DNA from: Symbiodinium natans | Lineage: Eukaryota; Sar; Dinophyceae; Suessiales; Symbiodiniaceae | Assembly (NCBI GenBank): GCA_905221605.1 | Contig: CAJNDS010002759.1 | Coordinates: 50,926-114,925, forward strand | Length of the DNA stretch: 64,000 bases | Direction of reading: 5' to 3' | In this document: piece by piece, positions 1 through 10,807 of the stretch | Layout: the number at the start of each line of letters is the position of its first letter | Numbering within the stretch: the first letter of the stretch is position 1 | Program-made: the position numbers and the translations under genes | The notes under the pieces: model-generated | What the model was told of the DNA's origin: nothing | The model's database searches: none | What the model saw: the letters and a program-made list of their open reading frames with translations, nothing else

Positions 1-226
1 AGGTGCAGGGTTCGAGAGCCTAATGAGGGGCTTACTGGAGCTTTTGCAAGGGATTGGATGATCGGAACCTCCACCTCCTTGAAGAAGCACTAAGCCACTA
101 AGCCTCCGCAAGGTCGGGGCCAACGTCAGCCAGCCCAACGCACAGGGTATGACACCCTTGGCTGCGGCAACGCAGAATCGGCAGGAGGCCACCATGCAAA
201 TCCTGAAGGCACATGGCGCACAGTGA
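1..226 (+). CDS. Ankyrin/STI1 protein, partial copy 1 (last exon only)
   Basis: Bases 1-2 are the end of exon 2 (AAG), 3-112 is the second intron (GTGCAGG to CGCAAG) and 113-226 is the last exon, which encodes the final ankyrin helices and ends in TGA at 224-226. The upstream exons lie outside the window. Like the next copy it has ACA rather than ACG at one threonine codon, so it groups with copy 2 rather than with copies 3-6. Confidence 0.85.
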
Positions 227-286
227 GGGCGTGGGAAATTACCCACAGCCGTTTCCCTTGCGCCGGGAATTCGGAGTTTCATCGGG

Positions 287-300
287 GAGATTTTTTTGTA
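287..300 (+). promoter_or_regulatory. T-tract in each spacer, possible TTTT-box promoter
   Basis: A run of 7-8 T (GGGGAGATTTTTTTGTAG) lies about 65 bp after each stop codon and roughly 310-430 bp before the next ATG. Copies lie at 291-297, 1778-1784, 3155-3161, 4645-4651, 6133-6140 and 7621-7627. Dinoflagellates lack typical TATA boxes, and a TTTT motif read by a TBP-like factor has been proposed as the core promoter. The call rests on position and conservation only. It could instead be part of a 3' end signal of the upstream gene. Confidence 0.3.
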
Positions 301-689
301 GTTAATGGATTCCGGCCAGCTCGTGTGCTGTGTGGCTTTCAGCACAAGTCATGCAGACGGGGGCTGGCTACTATAGAATCCAGGATTTAAGCCGCGCTTC
401 TCAAAGGCGTGGTGCCGTTCATCTCATTGCTAAGCCTGGCGAAGCCTGCACCCGAGTGCAAAGCACCAGCAGTCTGAAAAGTGCGCCGGGGGACACTGTG
501 GGAGGTTGCGCGCGGGCTGCGGCTGAGGTCTTGAGATTGCAGCTCAGTGCCATGAACTAGCCCAGGGTCCAGATGGCGCGCTGAGCGGCGCAAGCTTTCC
601 GCTTGAACGCCGCACCGGGAAGGCCACAATGCCCCACAGAAGCTTGAAATGGCCAAGGCTCAAAGAGCAAGAGCATTCTTTGTACCCGT

Positions 690-715
690 TTGTCCGATTC
701 CCTTGTACTGCCAGA
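690..715 (+). promoter_or_regulatory. Possible spliced-leader trans-splice acceptor before ATG
   Basis: A pyrimidine-rich stretch (GTTTGTCCGATTCCCTTG) ends in GCCAG one base before ATG 716, and is repeated before all five complete genes. Dinoflagellate mRNAs receive a 22-nt spliced leader at AG acceptors, so this is a plausible site that would give a one-base gene-specific 5' UTR. An acceptor further upstream is equally possible. Confidence 0.3.
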
Positions 716-1713
716 ATGGCCACCGAGACGCTGAAGATTAGCGATGGCACCACCATGGAGATCTGCAGGCTGCCGGATGTGGATGACGAAACGTGGGCGG
801 AGGTGCGGGCCTATGTCGAGAGCAACCCAGACACCGCAAAGTCTTTGAAGAGCTTTGCCAAGAACCCCGATGCCATGAGGGGCTGGCTGCAGACCCAGGC
901 CATCGCAGAGCACTACAGCGCCAAGATGGCCAAAGGCGACACACCGGTCCAAGACAAGGTCAAGTCCTTGGAGTCCGATCCTGAGTTGGCGGCTATCTTC
1001 GAGGACATCAAGAAGAACGGCATGGAAGCGGCCATGAAGTACTACCAGGACGAAGAGTTGATGTTGAAGATCAGTCAGAAGATGGGCGGCCTGCCTTCCG
1101 AACTTCAGCCGGTGCTCCAGAAGATTGAGGACACGTCCTTGACCCTGCACGAGGCTGCCAAGAAGGGTGATCTTGCAGCTGTCCAGCAGTTCTTGGACAA
1201 GAACAAGCCCTTGGATGCCCAGGACCACAAGGGCATCACCCCGCTCGGTTATGCCATCGGTGCCAACCGCCTCTTGGCACAAACGCCCAGCAGTTTGGGC
1301 ACTTGTTTCCTTAGAATGATCAAAAGATGCACGAAGTTTGCTGACCGAAAGTGCTGACGAGGTATCGCCGTGGTGAAGAAGCTCTTGGACAGCAGGGCCA
1401 ATCCATACGCCGTGGACAGCAGCGGCAACAGCGGCCTGCACTATGCTGCCGGCTACGGCCGAAAGGAGCTCCTGGAGTACCTTCTCAAGGTGCAGGGTTC
1501 GAGAGCCTAATGAGGGGCTTACTGGAGCTTTTGTAAGGGATTGGATGATCGGAACCTCCACCTCCTTGAAGAAGCACTAAGCCACTAAGCCTCCGCAAGG
1601 TCGGGGCCAACGTCAGCCAGCCCAACGCACAGGGTATGACACCCTTGGCTGCGGCAACGCAGAATCGGCAGGAGGCCACCATGCAAATCCTGAAGGCACA
1701 TGGCGCACAGTGA
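716..1713 (+). CDS. STI1-like/ankyrin-repeat protein (AKR2-like), copy 2
   Basis: Three exons: 716-1268, 1362-1489, 1600-1713, joining in frame to 264 aa. Intron 1 (93 nt) is GC-AG; intron 2 (110 nt) is GT-AG. Both acceptors are followed by GT. Residues about 28-70 and 84-125 look like STI1 chaperone-adaptor helices (SDPELAAIFEDIKKNGMEAA). Residues 140-264 form about four ankyrin repeats, including TPLGYAIGANRIAVVKKLL across the first splice and GLHYAAGYGRKELLEYLL. STI1-like plus C-terminal ankyrins is the layout of plant AKR2, a cytosolic factor that binds chloroplast outer-membrane proteins; the LHYAAGYGRKE stretch supports that family. The same job here is inference. ATG 716 was chosen because it directly follows a possible trans-splice acceptor; an in-frame ATG at 629 would add 29 aa, but that stretch carries the only replacement difference among copies. 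No signal peptide or membrane segment seen. Confidence 0.85.
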
Positions 1714-2092
1714 GGGCGTGGGAAATTACCCACAGCCGTTTCCAGTGCGCCGGGAATTCGGAGTTTCATCGGGGAGATTTTTTTGTAGTTAATGGATTCC
1801 GGCCAGCTCGTGTGCTGTGTGGCTTTCAGCACAAGTCATGCAGACGGGGGCTGGCTACTATAGAATCCAGGATTTAATCCGCGCTTCTCAAAGGCGTGGT
1901 GCCGTTCATCTCATTGCTAAGCCTGGCGAAGCCTGCACCCGAGTGCAAAGCACCAGCAGTCTGAAAAAAAGCTTTCCGCTTGAACGCCGCACCGGGAAGG
2001 CCACAATGCCCCACAGAAGCTTGAAATGGCCAAGGCTCAAAGAGCAAGAGCATTCTTTGTACCCGTTTGTCCGATTCCCTTGTACTGCCAGA

Positions 2093-3090
2093 ATGGCCAC
2101 CGAGACGCTGAAGATTAGCGATGGCACCACCATGGAGATCTGCAGGCTGCCGGATGTGGATGACGAAACGTGGGCGGAGGTGCGGGCCTATGTCGAGAGC
2201 AACCCAGACACCGCAAAGTCTTTGAAGAGCTTTGCCAAGAACCCCGATGCCATGAGGGGCTGGCTGCAGACCCAGGCCATCGCAGAGCACTACAGCGCCA
2301 AGATGGCCAAAGGCGACACACCGGTCCAAGACAAGGTCAAGTCCTTGGAGTCCGATCCTGAGTTGGCGGCTATCTTCGAGGACATCAAGAAGAACGGCAT
2401 GGAAGCAGCCATGAAGTACTACCAGGACGAAGAGTTGATGTTGAAGATCAGTCAGAAGATGGGCGGCCTGCCTTCCGAACTTCAGCCGGTGCTCCAGAAG
2501 ATTGAGGACACGTCCTTGACCCTGCACGAGGCTGCCAAGAAGGGTGATCTTGCAGCTGTCCAGCAGTTCTTGGACAAGAACAAGCCCTTGGATGCCCAGG
2601 ACCACAAGGGCATCACCCCGCTCGGCTATGCCATCGGTGCCAACCGCCTCTTGGCACAAACGCCCGGCAGTTTGGGCACTTGTTTCCTTAGAATGATCAA
2701 AAGATGCACGAAGTTTGCTGACCGAAAGTGCTGACGAGGTATCGCCGTGGTGAAGAAGCTCTTGGACAGCAGGGCCAATCCCTACGCCGTGGACAGCAGC
2801 GGCAACAGCGGCCTGCACTATGCTGCCGGCTACGGCCGAAAGGAGCTCCTGGAGTACCTTCTCAAGGTGCAGGGTTCGAGAGCCTAATGAGGGGCTTACT
2901 GGAGCTTTTGTAAGGGATTGGATGATCGGAACCTCCACCTCCTTGAAGAAGCACTAAGCCACTAAGCCTCCGCAAGGTCGGGGCCAACGTCAGCCAGCCC
3001 AACGCACAGGGTATGACGCCCTTGGCTGCGGCAACGCAGAATCGGCAGGAGGCCACCATGCAAATCCTGAAGGCACATGGCGCACAGTGA
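2093..3090 (+). CDS. STI1-like/ankyrin-repeat protein, copy 3
   Basis: Exons 2093-2645, 2739-2866 and 2977-3090; the protein is identical to copy 2. Silent differences from copy 2 include GCA for GCG in the STI1-like region, GGC for GGT in the second ankyrin and CCC for CCA in exon 2. Its upstream spacer is only 379 bp, because about 110 bp present in the other complete units is missing just after the GTCTGAAAA sequence near 1965. An open frame therefore runs unbroken from 1817 into exon 1, but that is a by-product of the deletion and not evidence for a longer protein. Confidence 0.85.
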
Positions 3091-3581
3091 GGGCGTGGGA
3101 AATTACCCACAGCCGTTTCCAGTGCGCCGGGAATTCGGAGTTTCATCGGGGAGATTTTTTTGTAGTTAATGGATTCCGGCCAGCTCGTGTGCTGTGTGGC
3201 TTTCAGCACAAGTCATGCAGACGGGGGCTGGCTACTATAGAATCCAGGATTTAATCCGCGCTTCTCAAAAAGGCGTGGTGCCGTTCATCTCATTGCTAAG
3301 CCTGGCGATGCCTGCACCCGAGTGCAAAGCACCAGCAGTCTGAAAAGTGCGCCGGGGGACACTGTGGGAGGTTGCGCGCGGGCTGCGGCTGAGGTCTTGA
3401 GATTGCAGCTCAGTGCCATGCACTAGCCCAGGGTCCAGATGGCGCGCTGAGCGGCGCAAGCTTTCCGCTTGAACGCCGCACCGGGAAGGCCACAATGCCC
3501 CACAGAAGCTTGAAATGGCCAAGGCTCAAAGAGCAAGAGCATTCTTTGTACCCGTTTGTCCGATTCCCTTGTGCTGCCAGA

Positions 3582-4579
3582 ATGGCCACCGAGACGCTGA
3601 AGATTAGCGATGGCACCACCATGGAGATCTGCAGGCTGCCGGATGTGGATGACGAAACGTGGGCGGAGGTGCGGGCCTATGTCGAGAGCAACCCAGACAC
3701 CGCAAAGTCTTTGAAGAGCTTTGCCAAGAACCCCGATGCCATGAGGGGCTGGCTGCAGACCCAGGCCATCGCAGAGCACTACAGCGCCAAGATGGCCAAA
3801 GGCGACACACCGGTCCAAGACAAGGTCAAGTCCTTGGAGTCCGATCCTGAGTTGGCGGCTATCTTCGAGGACATCAAGAAGAACGGCATGGAAGCGGCCA
3901 TGAAGTACTACCAGGACGAAGAGTTGATGTTGAAGATCAGTCAGAAGATGGGCGGCCTGCCTTCCGAACTTCAGCCGGTGCTCCAGAAGATTGAGGACAC
4001 GTCCTTGACCCTGCACGAGGCTGCCAAGAAGGGTGATCTTGCAGCTGTCCAGCAGTTCTTGGACAAGAACAAGCCCTTGGATGCCCAGGACCACAAGGGC
4101 ATCACCCCGCTCGGCTATGCCATCGGTGCCAACCGCCTCTTGTCACAAACGCCCGGCAGTTTGGACACTTGTTTCCTTAGAATGATCAAAAGATGCACGA
4201 AGTTTGCTGACCGAAAGTGCTGACGAGGTATCGCCGTGGTGAAGAAGCTCTTGGACAGCAGGGCCAATCCGTACGCCGTGGACAGCAGCGGCAACAGCGG
4301 CCTGCACTATGCTGCCGGCTACGGCCGAAAGGAGCTCCTGGAGTACCTTCTCAAGGTGCAGGGTTCGAGAGCCTAATGAGGGGCTTACTGGAGCTTTTGT
4401 AAGGGATTGGATGATCGGAACCTCCACCTCCTTGAAGAAGCACTAAGCCACTAAGCCTCCGCAAGGTCGGGGCCAACGTCAGCCAGCCCAACGCACAGGG
4501 TATGACGCCCTTGGCTGCGGCAACGCAGAATCGGCAGGAGGCCACCATGCAAATCCTGAAGGCACATGGCGCACAGTGA
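3582..4579 (+). CDS. STI1-like/ankyrin-repeat protein, copy 4
   Basis: Exons 3582-4134, 4228-4355 and 4466-4579; same 264-aa product. Exon 2 has CCG for proline where copy 3 has CCC (silent). Intron 1 carries two private changes (TCACAAACG and TTGGACACT). If the intron were read through, they would change amino acids, which supports the splice call. The spacer upstream has two extra A residues in the run after CTTCTC. Confidence 0.85.
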
Positions 4580-5071
4580 GGGCGTGGGAAATTACCCACA
4601 GCCGTTTCCAGTGCGCCGGGAATTCGGAGTTTCATCGGGGAGAATTTTTTTGTAGTTAATGGATTCCGGCCAGCTCGTGTGCTGTGTGGCTTTCAGCACA
4701 AGTCATGCAGACGGGGGCTGGCTACTATAGAATCCAGGATTTAATCCGCGCTTCTCAAAAAGGCGTGGTGCCGTTCATCTCATTGCTAAGCCTGGCGAAG
4801 CCTGCACCCGAGTGCAAAGCACCAGCAGTCTGAAAAGTGCGCCGGGGGACACTGTGGGAGGTTGCGCGCGGGCTGCGGCTGAGGTCTTGAGATTGCAGCT
4901 CAGTGCCATGCACTAGCCCAGGGTCCAGATGGCGCGCTGAGCGGCGCAAGCTTTCCGCTTGAACGCCGCACCGGGAAGGCCACAATGCCCCACAGAAGCT
5001 TGAAATGGCCAAGGCTCAAAGAGCAAGAGCATTCTTTGTACCCGTTTGTCCGATTCCCTTGTGCTGCCAGA

Positions 5072-6069
5072 ATGGCCACCGAGACGCTGAAGATTAGCGA
5101 TGGCACCACCATGGAGATCTGCAGGCTGCCGGATGTGGATGACGAAACGTGGGCGGAGGTGCGGGCCTATGTCGAGAGCAACCCAGACACCGCAAAGTCT
5201 TTGAAGAGCTTTGCCAAGAACCCCGATGCCATGAGGGGCTGGCTGCAGACCCAGGCCATCGCAGAGCACTACAGCGCCAAGATGGCCAAAGGCGACACAC
5301 CGGTCCAAGACAAGGTCAAGTCCTTGGAGTCCGATCCTGAGTTGGCGGCTATCTTCGAGGACATCAAGAAGAACGGCATGGAAGCGGCCATGAAGTACTA
5401 CCAGGACGAAGAGTTGATGTTGAAGATCAGTCAGAAGATGGGCGGCCTGCCTTCCGAGCTTCAGCCGGTGCTCCAGAAGATTGAGGACACGTCCTTGACC
5501 CTGCACGAGGCTGCCAAGAAGGGTGATCTTGCAGCTGTCCAGCAGTTCTTGGACAAGAACAAGCCCTTGGATGCCCAGGACCACAAGGGCATCACCCCGC
5601 TCGGCTATGCCATCGGTGCCAACCGCCTCTTGGCACAAACGCCCGGCAGTTTGGGCACTTGTTTCCTTAGAATGCTCAAAAGATGCACGAAGTTTGCTGA
5701 CCGGAAGTGCTGACGAGGTATCGCCGTGGTGAAGAAGCTCTTGGACAGCAGGGCCAATCCCTACGCCGTGGACAGCAGCGGCAACAGCGGCCTGCACTAT
5801 GCTGCCGGCTACGGCCGAAAGGAGCTCCTGGAGTACCTTCTCAAGGTGCAGGGTTCGAGAGCCTAATGAGGGGCTTACTGGAGCTTTTGTAAGGGATTGG
5901 ATGATCGGAACCTCCACCTCCTTGAAGAAGCACTAAGCCACTAAGCCTCCGCAAGGTCGGGGCCAACGTCAGCCAGCCCAACGCACAGGGTATGACGCCC
6001 TTGGCTGCGGCAACGCAGAATCGGCAGGAGGCCACCATGCAAATCCTGAAGGCACATGGCGCACAGTGA
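5072..6069 (+). CDS. STI1-like/ankyrin-repeat protein, copy 5
   Basis: Exons 5072-5624, 5718-5845 and 5956-6069; same product. One silent change (GAG for GAA before LQPVL) lies in exon 1. Intron 1 has a private A-to-C change (AATGCTC) and shares CCGGAAGTGC with copy 6, so these two adjacent copies look most recently homogenised. Confidence 0.85.
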
Positions 6070-6558
6070 GGGCGTGGGAAATTACCCACAGCCGTTTCCC
6101 TTGCGCCGGGAATTCGGAGTTTCATCGGGGAGTTTTTTTTGTAGTTAATGGATTCCGGCCAGCTCGTGTGCTGTGTGGCTTTCAGCACAAGTCATGCAGA
6201 CGGGGGCTGGCTACTATAGAATCCAGGATTTAATCCGCGCTTCTCAAAGGCGTGGTGCCGTTCATCTCATTGCTAAGCCTGGCGATGCCTGCACCCGAGT
6301 GCAAAGCACCAGCAGTCTGAAAAGTGCGCCGGGGGACACTGTGGGAGGTTGCGCGCGGGCTGCGGCTGAGGTCTTGAGATTGCAGCTCAGTGCCATGCAC
6401 TAGCCCAGGGTCCAGATGGCGCGCTGAGCGGCGCAAGCTTTCCGCTTGAACGCCGCACCGGGAAGGCCACAATGCCCCACAGAAGCTTGAAATGGCCAAG
6501 GCTCAAAGAGCAAGAGCATTCTTTGTACCCGTTTGTCCGATTCCCTTGTGCTGCCAGA

Positions 6559-7556
6559 ATGGCCACCGAGACGCTGAAGATTAGCGATGGCACCACCATG
6601 GAGATCTGCAGGCTGCCGGATGTGGATGACGAAACGTGGGCGGAGGTGCGGGCCTATGTCGAGAGCAACCCAGACACCGCAAAGTCTTTGAAGAGCTTTG
6701 CCAAGAACCCCGATGCCATGAGGGGTTGGCTGCAGACCCAGGCCATCGCAGAGCACTACAGCGCCAAGATGGCCAAAGGCGACACACCGGTCCAAGACAA
6801 GGTCAAGTCCTTGGAGTCCGATCCTGAGTTGGCGGCTATCTTCGAGGACATCAAGAAGAACGGCATGGAAGCGGCCATGAAGTACTACCAGGACGAAGAG
6901 TTGATGTTGAAGATCAGTCAGAAGATGGGCGGCCTGCCTTCCGAACTTCAGCCGGTGCTCCAGAAGATTGAGGACACGTCCTTGACCCTGCACGAGGCTG
7001 CCAAGAAGGGTGATCTTGCAGCTGTCCAGCAGTTCTTGGACAAGAACAAGCCCTTGGATGCCCAGGACCACAAGGGCATCACCCCGCTCGGCTATGCCAT
7101 CGGTGCCAACCGCCTCTTGGCACAAATGCCCGGCAGTTTGGGCACTTGTTTCCTTAGAATGATCAAAAGATGCACGAAGTTTGCTGACCGGAAGTGCTGA
7201 CGAGGTATCGCCGTGGTGAAGAAGCTCTTGGACAGCAGGGCCAATCCCTACGCCGTGGACAGCAGCGGCAACAGCGGCCTGCACTATGCTGCCGGCTACG
7301 GCCGAAAGGAGCTCCTGGAGTACCTTCTCAAGGTGCAGGGTTCGAGAGCCTAATGAGGGGCTTACTGGAGCTTTTGTAAGGGATTGGATGATCGGAACCT
7401 CCACCTCCTTGAAGAAGCACTAAGCCACTAAGCCTCCGCAAGGTCGGGGCCAACGTCAGCCAGCCCAACGCACAGGGTATGACGCCCTTGGCTGCGGCAA
7501 CGCAGAATCGGCAGGAGGCCACCATGCAAATCCTGAAGGCACATGGCGCACAGTGA
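6559..7556 (+). CDS. STI1-like/ankyrin-repeat protein, copy 6 (last complete copy)
   Basis: Exons 6559-7111, 7205-7332 and 7443-7556; same product. It has one silent change in exon 1 (GGT for GGC in MRGW) and one private intron-1 change (CAAATGCCC). It is followed by one more 5' flank, which then breaks off, so this is the 3' edge of the array. Confidence 0.85.
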
Positions 7557-7885
7557 GGGCGTGGGAAATTACCCACAGCCGTTTCCCTTGCGCCGGGAAT
7601 TCGGAGTTTCATCGGGGGGATTTTTTTGTAGTTAATGGATTCCGGCCAGCTCGTGTGCTGTGTGGCTTTCAGCACAAGTCATGCAGACGGGGGCTGGCTA
7701 CTATAGAATCCAGGATTTAATCCGCGCTTCTCAAAGGCGTGGTGCCGTTCATCTCATTGCTAAGCCTGGCGAAGCCTGCACCCGAGTGCAAAGCACCAGC
7801 AGTCTGAAAAGTGCGCCGGGGGACACTGTGGGAGGTTGCGCGCGGGCTGCGGCTGAGGTCTTGAGATCGCGGCTCAGTGCCATCC
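7557..7885 (+). other. Truncated terminal unit of the ankyrin array
   Basis: The spacer of the unit continues after the last stop codon through the T-tract and the GCTACTATAGAATCC segment. It stops matching at about 7880, where other units continue TTGCAGCTCAGTGCCATG and this one reads TCGCGGCTCAGTGCCATC. No exon follows, so the array ends inside a promoter-side spacer. Confidence 0.8.
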
Positions 7886-10800
7886 AGATGGCATGCTGAG
7901 GGGGGTCGTTGTAACTTTGGGGCTTCAGTGCATGTTTTGAGGAGAACTGCCTTCCCGAAGCCCTGGGTCTCACTACAGTATGGGCTGAGGCTGTCCAGCC
8001 TGTGACCGGGAGAACACCTCGATACTCGATCTTCGGCTGGTTCCTTGGCCACAAACCACGAGTTGTGTCGGGGACTCGCTGTGATCAGAGTGACACGAGA
8101 GAAATGGAGATATGAGTGAGAATGAGTTCTTGTAGATTTTGAGAGGAAGAAGCTTCCAAAGCTCCAAAGCGCGTTTCACTGAGCACCCAAGCGCAGCAGC
8201 AGGTTCCTGCGGCCAGGCGGGGGGGGGTGGGGGGGGGGAGGCGGCAGGGTGTGGAGGGGGGGGGGAGTTCGCATGCGCCTCCTCTCTTACTCTCTCTCTC
8301 TCTCTCTCGCTCACGTCACTCTCTCACTCTCACACTCACTCTCACTCTCCCACTCTCTCTCCCGAACGACATGTACGTTTTGGTTTAAAGTAGAGGCTCG
8401 GTGGGAGGAATCTAGCAAACTATGCTTAGATGTTTGTGTACTGTTTGTTTTGCGATTGATCATCTTGGAGTCGCGGGTGGTTTTTTGAGGATTCTCGGGT
8501 TGGATGCGCTAGTTTTAAGATGTTAGGCAGCATGCCTGGCATCACTGAATCCGAGGGGTCCAGGTTTCAAGGATGCGGCTCAGGAGCACTTGGCATCACG
8601 CGGGTTTCACCATGGCAGCAGACGGACTTCACCCCGCTCAAGCTGCGAACCCCCGCTTGCTCCCGAATCTCGTCCAAGCTCACAATATCCCCCTAGAATG
8701 TTCCCCAATCATCCCCAATCCTAATCCCAACTCCACATCAGCTTCAGGCAAGCTCTACAGCCTGGAGAGCGGCTGTTGATCCTGACGACTTTGTAGAGTT
8801 TGCGTAGTTCTTGCAGATTCTTGCGTCTGCGTACTTGAGGGATAGTAGTTCGGGCCAAGTTGTGAATTTCTCAAGCTTCGAGAGTTCGCGGGTGGTGGAC
8901 ATTACGTTGGATCTTTGTCTGGCCTCTGCGGGCTTTGGCAGACAACAGCGTTAGAACCGCAAGAACGGCTCTTGCTGCCGGGATATGGCTGGACTCTATG
9001 GGCTTTTCTGCCCTAGGAGGATTCAGCAGGCGACGGCTAAAACACGGCTAAAACTGAGCCGATTCGGAAAAAAGCCTTGCCCGGGGCTTTTGGGGGCTTT
9101 CTGAGTGTGTTGCTCCTGGTTCCAGGAAGGCCCAAGGGGTTGGAAAGTTGCATGGGTTGAAGAAATGTTGAAAAAGCGCATGTACGTACACGAAGTAACT
9201 ACACTTTGGGTGCATGTGCTTCTTCCCCGAAGTCTACTTCTCCGCAGCTTTTGGGCTGAGGTGGATGGGCATGCCTTCGAGGGCTGTACATTTGACTGGA
9301 TATCGGATGGAGCCCAGATCTCCAGCAGTCAAAGCTTTTGTGCCCCGTGTTCAGCCCGGGACATGTCCGTTTGCAGGGTCAGGACCCCGAAAAAATTGAG
9401 GCCGGGATCTGGGATGTTCAGAAACTGGGGAGATGGCTTCTTTTAAGGTCGCATTGAATTTCTACAGATTCTATACAGGTATTGGCGGTATCCACTGATT
9501 GTCCTTTCGACCGTTCGCGCCGAGCTGGCTTCCCGCCATGCCTTGCGCGGCAAAAGTGCGGAAGAAGCGCAGCCCCCAATTTCCGTGCTGGGGGCTGCTG
9601 CCATTTTTTTCGACCCCTCGACCCCTCCATCAGCCTTGTCGGTCGAGTATGAGACATGACCACATGACTACCACATGACTTGACACGACACAGAAGATTT
9701 TTGTGGCGATCTCTTCTCGGCAATGTCCTCTTTTCGAATTTTATCATCGAGTGTGGCCCAGGCTCTGCATCTGCTGCAACAACTGTGGTGACAACGAGGA
9801 CGCATTTTGTGATGCCTGGTGGCACGGTGGTCAGCTGACGGTCATCTCATTTCGGCAAGAGACCAAAGAGGCCAAAGACCGCTCCGCCCGCAACCCGAGC
9901 GAAGCCTCTTACTGCTGTTGAAACCGAATTGCGACCCTCGGTCATCGAAACAGCTCGCTCCCGTTAAATTCGCTTGAGCGCCCACCCTCAGGAGTCCGGA
10001 TCCGACACTGACTCAGAGAGTGGCTCCCGGGGATCCAGCGCATCCTTCTCCTCCTGCGATGAGCCGGCTGGCCCGAGTTCAGATGCAAGATGAAAGCTTT
10101 CACATGTCGAATCCGAGAGACTTTGGAAGTAAGGGGAATGCCAACAAGTATTTGTTGAATAGCTACACGAGCGCACAGGGGCGGGTGAATCCGGGCGAAC
10201 CACCTGACAATCACCGAGGGCAATGCCCCGCATTGTGCATTTGGAAGTGTATGATGCAGGGAGATTGTGGGAGCCACCGCCTTGATAAGTGGCCTGAGAG
10301 GTTGCTTGCCATCGACTCACTCATTGAGCCTCGCAAAAATAGGGAAATTGGGGCTTGTGGGAGTATGGGAGCAATGAGTGCTGAACGGAAAGGCAAACGC
10401 CCTGAATATGGCGGAGACTGAGGTCGGAGTGGGCTCTGGCTTCCTCGCCCCAGCCGCCAGGACCTCGGTGTGAGGACCCCTTGCGCGCGGGCGAGCCGAG
10501 GGTTGAGGAGATGTGATGTCATCGGCAGATGTGACGAACCCAAAACTGTAGCAGCAGTTTGTCGGAGACCTTGAGCTGGAGAGCCTGGGGACTGCAACGT
10601 TCGGCGAACGAAAAGAAAGTTCTTTCTCTACATTTCCATAGGAAAGCTTCGACATTTTATTCGGAAATTTTCTAGCTTCTCTGCGTCTGCTTACATGTTT
10701 GTATAGGAAGCCTCGATTTTCCTCTACGTCTACGTTCACTATTTTTCTTGCACATCCTCCATATTTGATTCGGAAAACTTTTCTTTCCTCTACATTCTAC
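7886..10800. other. No recognisable gene
   Basis: Open frames here are short and overlap on both strands, and none shows a domain I recognise. Apart from the G-run/CT stretch at 8219-8372 the sequence is of mixed composition without internal repeats. Exons of an unrecognised intron-rich gene cannot be excluded. Confidence 0.5.
8219..8372. repeat. G-run followed by CT-rich simple repeat
   Basis: Runs of up to 10 G (8219-8270) are followed by CTCTCTCT and CACTCT stretches to about 8372. The low-complexity proteins it would encode are not credible. Confidence 0.9.
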
Positions 10801-10807
10801 AGTAACT

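Larger units (their letters stand above)
1..7885 (+). repeat. Tandem gene array, ~1.49-kb unit, five complete copies
   Basis: Start codons of the five complete genes lie at 716, 2093, 3582, 5072 and 6559, giving unit lengths of 1377, 1489, 1490 and 1487 bp. The window opens at the last two bases of exon 2 of a sixth gene, and the array ends at about 7885, where the last unit diverges shortly after its 5' flank and before its coding part. Each unit holds three exons, two short introns and 379-492 bp between genes. Units are nearly identical, and all exon differences I found are silent. Head-to-tail arrays of near-identical genes are typical of dinoflagellates. The 1377-bp unit has lost about 110 bp of the intergenic part. 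Confidence 0.95.

Noticed and set aside
557-2938. 334- and 354-aa antisense frames over the ankyrin genes
   Set aside because: They mirror the GC-rich coding strand and are cut by the intron and spacer changes of each copy; all conservation fits the + strand exons.
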